DNA from: Paenibacillus silvisoli
Lineage (GTDB): Bacteria; Bacillota; Bacilli; Paenibacillales; Paenibacillaceae
Direction of reading: 5' to 3'
Length of the DNA stretch: 64,000 nt
NCBI RefSeq assembly: GCF_030866765.1
Contig: NZ_CP133017.1
Location: 1,517,001-1,581,000, forward strand
Under the pieces are notes generated by a model. It did no database searches. It saw nothing but the letters and a program-made list of their open reading frames with translations, and was not told where the DNA came from. Shown here in pieces: positions 60,620-64,000 of the stretch. The first letter of the stretch is position 1. Every line of letters begins with the position of its first letter. Position numbers and translations under genes: made by a program.

Positions 60620-62443
60620 ATGCGCGCGATGTATGCCAAATATGTTCAGAATAAACTGTTTTCGCGGATGATTCTGCTGTTTGCGTTCATCACCGTGACG
60701 ACGATCATCGCCTTCTCTTATTTGATGTATAACTTCATGTCGCAGTCCATTATCCGCAGCGAGCTCGACAAGCAGATGAAAGCGATGGAGAGCGTCGACA
60801 ATTACTTGGGCGGCAAATACGAGAGTGCCCAGACGGTCATCACGGACGTGCTGTCGGACAATGCGCTGAACGGCAGCGTGACGTACCTGCTGCGGCATCC
60901 GATCGAGCAATACGTGAAGTACCGGCTCGATCATTTCGATGTGAGCGGCGCGAAAACTTCGGGAGACAGCATCGAATATTTTCGGAAGCGGATCGAAGCG
61001 GACCCGGATATTCAAAATTTGATTCTCTACAGCGACGAGGAGCAGCAGCTCTATTCCTTTAACCGGTTGAAGGCGCTGAGGCAATATTCGGCCAAGTCCG
61101 GCTTGTCCTACATTCCCGACGCGATGGCGATGGGGCATAACGACGTCTCGGTGCCGAATACGTGGGTGCGCAAATTGATCGGACAGCAAGACCCGCGGCT
61201 ATATGCCATCGACGTGCCGATCAACGATTTGATTACGCTGAAGAAAATCGGCCAAATGGTCATTTACTACAATTCGGACGGCTTATCGAAGGCGCTTTCC
61301 AGCTACAAAAACGATTTGCGGGGCAGTCTGCTCGTGCTGACGCCGGATGGGCATGTCATTTTCGATACGTCGGGCGTCTATTACGGGAAGAAATATCCGT
61401 ACATGTCCAAGATCGACAATAACGCCTATCAGAAGGTGATGCTGGAGGAAGAGTCCTATATCAACATGCTGGCTTCGAACAAGGCCGGCTATCGCGTCGT
61501 CGGCATTACGCCGATCGGCGAGCTGGCGGAATCCTACAGCGTGCTCAAGAGAACGACGATTCTGATCAGCTTGATCTGCATTTTCGTCCTTATGCTGATT
61601 CCGTCGATCTATGTGATCAATTACGCCAAGCGGATCAATCAGATTCTGCGCTTCATGAACCTGGTGAAGAACGGGGAGCTGACCAAGCGAATCCAGGATA
61701 CGAAAGAGGACGAGCTCGGCCAAATATCCCGCAATTTCAACGACATGCTCGACGAGCTGAACCGGTATATCGACAGCGTATACAAGGCGGAAATTAAGCA
61801 AAAGCATACGGAGCTGGCGGCGCTGCAGGCGCGGGTCAACCCGCATTTTCTGTACAATACGCTCGAAGTGATCCGGATGCGCGCGATTTCGCAAGGCGCG
61901 GGCGATGTGGGCGAGATGATTTACAGCCTGTCCGTCCTGTTCAAAAATTCGGTTCAAAACAAGAGCGTCTACACGCTGAAGGATGAATTGGAAGTGTGCC
62001 GGATGTTTCTGGAGCTGTTCCGGATCCGGTATAAAGATAAGTTTGCCTACGCCATTACGTGCGATAAGCAGCTGGAAAGCGTGCCGATCGTGAAAATGCT
62101 GCTTCAGCCGCTCGTCGAGAACTATATCGTCCACGGCATTCGAACGGATCGCTTCGACAATGCGATTTCGATTCGGGTGAAGCAGGACGATGCGCAGTTT
62201 ATTCACGTGCAGATCGAAGACAACGGAAAAGGAATGACCGGCGAGCAGCTCGCCAAGCTGAAACGGTCGATGATCCAGCCTGAGCCGAATAGCGAGTCGT
62301 TCGGCATCAGCAGCGTGAAAGACCGGCTGCGGCTGCTGTTCGGCGATCAGTGCGGCATCGAGCTGAACAGCGTGGAGAACGAAGGCACCTCGATTACGCT
62401 GTGGTTTCCGGCGAATGAAGGGAGATTAACCGATGACGTATAG
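60620..62443 (+). CDS. YesM-type sensor histidine kinase (fourth system)
   Basis: 607 residues. Helix 1 at about 17-37 (MILLFAFITVTTIIAFSYLM), extracellular sensor region, helix 2 at about 311-335, HAMP (VKNGELTKRIQDTKEDELG), QARVNPHFLYNT with His409, HATPase_c with LLQPLVENYIVHGI and IEDNGKGMT. It is less similar to the kinases at 8626 and 39507 than those are to each other. GAAGGGTG lies 12 nt before ATG 60620. Its target operon is not adjacent within the window and probably follows beyond 64000. Confidence 0.91.
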   Translation: MRAMYAKYVQNKLFSRMILLFAFITVTTIIAFSYLMYNFMSQSIIRSELDKQMKAMESVDNYLGGKYESAQTVITDVLSDNALNGSVTYLLRHPIEQYVKYRLDHFDVSGAKTSGDSIEYFRKRIEADPDIQNLILYSDEEQQLYSFNRLKALRQYSAKSGLSYIPDAMAMGHNDVSVPNTWVRKLIGQQDPRLYAIDVPINDLITLKKIGQMVIYYNSDGLSKALSSYKNDLRGSLLVLTPDGHVIFDTSGVYYGKKYPYMSKIDNNAYQKVMLEEESYINMLASNKAGYRVVGITPIGELAESYSVLKRTTILISLICIFVLMLIPSIYVINYAKRINQILRFMNLVKNGELTKRIQDTKEDELGQISRNFNDMLDELNRYIDSVYKAEIKQKHTELAALQARVNPHFLYNTLEVIRMRAISQGAGDVGEMIYSLSVLFKNSVQNKSVYTLKDELEVCRMFLELFRIRYKDKFAYAITCDKQLESVPIVKMLLQPLVENYIVHGIRTDRFDNAISIRVKQDDAQFIHVQIEDNGKGMTGEQLAKLKRSMIQPEPNSESFGISSVKDRLRLLFGDQCGIELNSVENEGTSITLWFPANEGRLTDDV

Positions 62444-63962
62444 AGTATTTATCGTGGATGACGAACCGTTTATTATCGAAGGTCTATACGATATTGTGGA
62501 TTGGGCCGGGTACGGGCTCGAGATCGTCGGCAATGCGGGCAACGGCAGAGCCGCGCTTGAATTGTTAAAGCATACGCCCGCGGATTTGCTCATTACCGAT
62601 ATTTCGATGCCGCTGATGGACGGGCTGGAGCTGATTCGCGGCGCGCGCGAACTGAAGCCGGAGCTCAAGGTCATTGTGTTGAGCGGCTACGACGAGTTCG
62701 CCTACTTGAAGGAAGGCATGCGCCTCGGCATTGAGAACTATTTGCTGAAGCCGATCAATCTGGAGGAGCTGAAGTCGACGCTCGCCAGCACGGTGAATAA
62801 GCTGGACGCGGCCGCGCCGGAGCGGGAGCCAAGTCCGTATGACGTTCGCATATTGACCGACAACGTGCTGTACCGATGGTTGACCGGATCGATCGCCGCG
62901 AAGGAGTTCGATGAACGTACGCGGCTGCTGCAGCTGAAGCTGGATGCTCCGCATGTGCTGATCGCGGCCGTTCGGGCGGATGAGCCGATTTTGCAGAACG
63001 TGGATGCTGTTGTCGCCACGGTCAATGCCGGTCATGGGAGCGATGCGCCAGCGGTAATTCCGTTTCGCGATATCGACGGCGACCGCGTGCTGATCTTTCC
63101 GTTGGAGGATCGCGAGGCGGGCAAGGAGCGGGCGATCGAATTTCTCGGCCGGGTGAAAGCGCAAGCGCCGTCCGCGCTGATTGCGTTCGGCAGTGTCCGC
63201 CGGTTGGCGGATGAAGCGCAGCTTAGCTACGATGAGGCGAAGCGGGCACAGCAATATTTTATATTGTACCCAAGTGAAAAATTGGTCGATTACGGGAAGC
63301 TGCCGTCCGTTCAAGGCGGAGCGGAGGGGCTGTTCGCGCTCGATTGGTCCGCGTATTCCAAGTGGATTGTCGCGAAGGATACGGCGGCTCTGTCGGCGCA
63401 GATCGACGACGATTTCAAGCGCATGCAGCAAAGCGGCGGCATGACGCCGGACGATGTCCGGCAGACCGTGCTCGAGATGCTGATCCGCTTCAAGCTGGAG
63501 CTTCAGCAAATGAAAGGGCTGGAGGAGCCGGAGCTGTTCCGCGACTGGTTCGAGCAGGCAAGGGGCTCGGAACGCATTCACGAATTGGCGGATACCGTCA
63601 AGAAGGCGGCCGAGCTTGTCGTCGAATCGCTCGTGCAGGACAGCAAAAGTCCGATCGTGAAGATCGTGCTGAAGCATATTCAGGAATCGTACGCCAAGGA
63701 GCTGACGCTGAAGGGGCTGGGCAGCCAGTACCACGTCCATCCGGTGTACTTGGGCCAGCTGTTCCAGAAGGAAGTCAAGGAATCGTTCACGGAGTATATC
63801 AACAAATACCGGATCGAGCAGGCGAAGCTGCTGCTCCGGGAGTCGCAAATGAAGGTGCAGGATATCGCCAAGGAAGTCGGGTACTGGGAAGCCGGTTATT
63901 TCTACAAGCAGTTCAAGAAATACGTCGGCATCTCGCCGATGGAGTATAGGGAATTGGTGTAA
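62433..63962 (+). CDS. YesN-type response regulator, REC plus AraC-type HTH (fourth system)
   Basis: 509 residues. VFIVDDEPFIIEGLYDIVDW opens the receiver; Asp56 in LLITDISMP is phosphorylated and NYLLKPINLEE has the conserved Lys. The AraC domain reads LTLKGLGSQYHVHPVYLGQLF and VGYWEAGYFYKQFKKYVG. The start overlaps the kinase gene by 11 bp with AAGGGAG in front. It is the last gene in the window; 63963-64000 holds no visible feature. Confidence 0.92.
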   Translation: MTYRVFIVDDEPFIIEGLYDIVDWAGYGLEIVGNAGNGRAALELLKHTPADLLITDISMPLMDGLELIRGARELKPELKVIVLSGYDEFAYLKEGMRLGIENYLLKPINLEELKSTLASTVNKLDAAAPEREPSPYDVRILTDNVLYRWLTGSIAAKEFDERTRLLQLKLDAPHVLIAAVRADEPILQNVDAVVATVNAGHGSDAPAVIPFRDIDGDRVLIFPLEDREAGKERAIEFLGRVKAQAPSALIAFGSVRRLADEAQLSYDEAKRAQQYFILYPSEKLVDYGKLPSVQGGAEGLFALDWSAYSKWIVAKDTAALSAQIDDDFKRMQQSGGMTPDDVRQTVLEMLIRFKLELQQMKGLEEPELFRDWFEQARGSERIHELADTVKKAAELVVESLVQDSKSPIVKIVLKHIQESYAKELTLKGLGSQYHVHPVYLGQLFQKEVKESFTEYINKYRIEQAKLLLRESQMKVQDIAKEVGYWEAGYFYKQFKKYVGISPMEYRELV

Positions 63963-64000
63963 GAAGCGTGCTCCATTAGTATTTTCCAAGCAAGTCAGCA

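Noticed and set aside
62565..63989. 474-codon minus-strand open frame opposite the last regulator
   Set aside because: Its complement encodes a full REC-AraC protein with all motifs; the minus frame is a GC-composition shadow.
1..64000. tRNA, rRNA, IS element or prophage genes
   Set aside because: No cloverleaf, rRNA core sequence, transposase, integrase or phage structural protein was recognised in any frame.

Overview
The window looks like a chromosomal carbohydrate-utilisation region of a spore-forming Paenibacillus-type Firmicute. The grounds are: repeated LplA/LplB/YtcP-style oligosaccharide importers, each linked to a YesM-type sensor kinase and a YesN-type (REC plus AraC) regulator; a FIMAH-tailed secreted enzyme; a GlpP antiterminator; a remnant of a GerA spore-germination gene; strong Shine-Dalgarno sequences; and frequent GTG and TTG starts. 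No rRNA, tRNA, phage, IS transposase or CRISPR was seen. All assignments come from reading the translations and DNA by eye; no database search was run.

Layout. 0-8.5 kb: tail of a solute-binding protein, a Gfo/Idh/MocA oxidoreductase, a 1792-residue secreted GH29-like protein, and a decayed GH35-type gene. 8.6-19.2 kb: kinase, regulator, lipoprotein and two permeases, then a heparinase II/III-type lyase and a ROK repressor. 19.3-28.5 kb: a second kinase/regulator pair (minus strand) divergent from two permeases, a lipoprotein and a GH43 enzyme with a discoidin domain. 28.6-32.6 kb: a promoter followed by an FGGY (xylulokinase-type) kinase, a GH32-like enzyme and a small methyltransferase. 32.8-51.7 kb: a dense furanosidase block: GH172, GH127-like, a third importer with its kinase/regulator, aldo/keto reductase, a second GH172, an unclassified six-hairpin enzyme, a DUF4038/GH140-like enzyme and, after a short AT-rich islet with palindromic repeats, a canonical GH127. 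51.9-59.5 kb: a glycerophosphodiester/glycerol-3-phosphate module (metallophosphoesterase, GlpP, leader terminator, UgpB, HAD phosphatase, UgpC, UgpA, UgpE, GDPD). 59.5-60.6 kb: two tandem arrays of palindromes with about 52-bp pitch and a GerA remnant. 60.6-64 kb: a fourth kinase/regulator pair whose targets lie outside the window.

How it works together (inference). Each YesM-type kinase senses an external ligand, its AraC-type partner activates the adjacent importer and enzymes, and imported oligosaccharides are cut in the cytoplasm: all the glycosidases except the 1792-residue one lack a visible signal peptide. The three LplBC-type importers have no ATPase gene of their own; the only ATPase in the window is UgpC in the glycerol-phosphate module. 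CcpA-like (cre) sites and shared AAAGCGCTT motifs near two of the regulator genes suggest catabolite or LacI-family control. The best candidates for new biology are the furanosidase block and the two kinds of palindromic repeat arrays.
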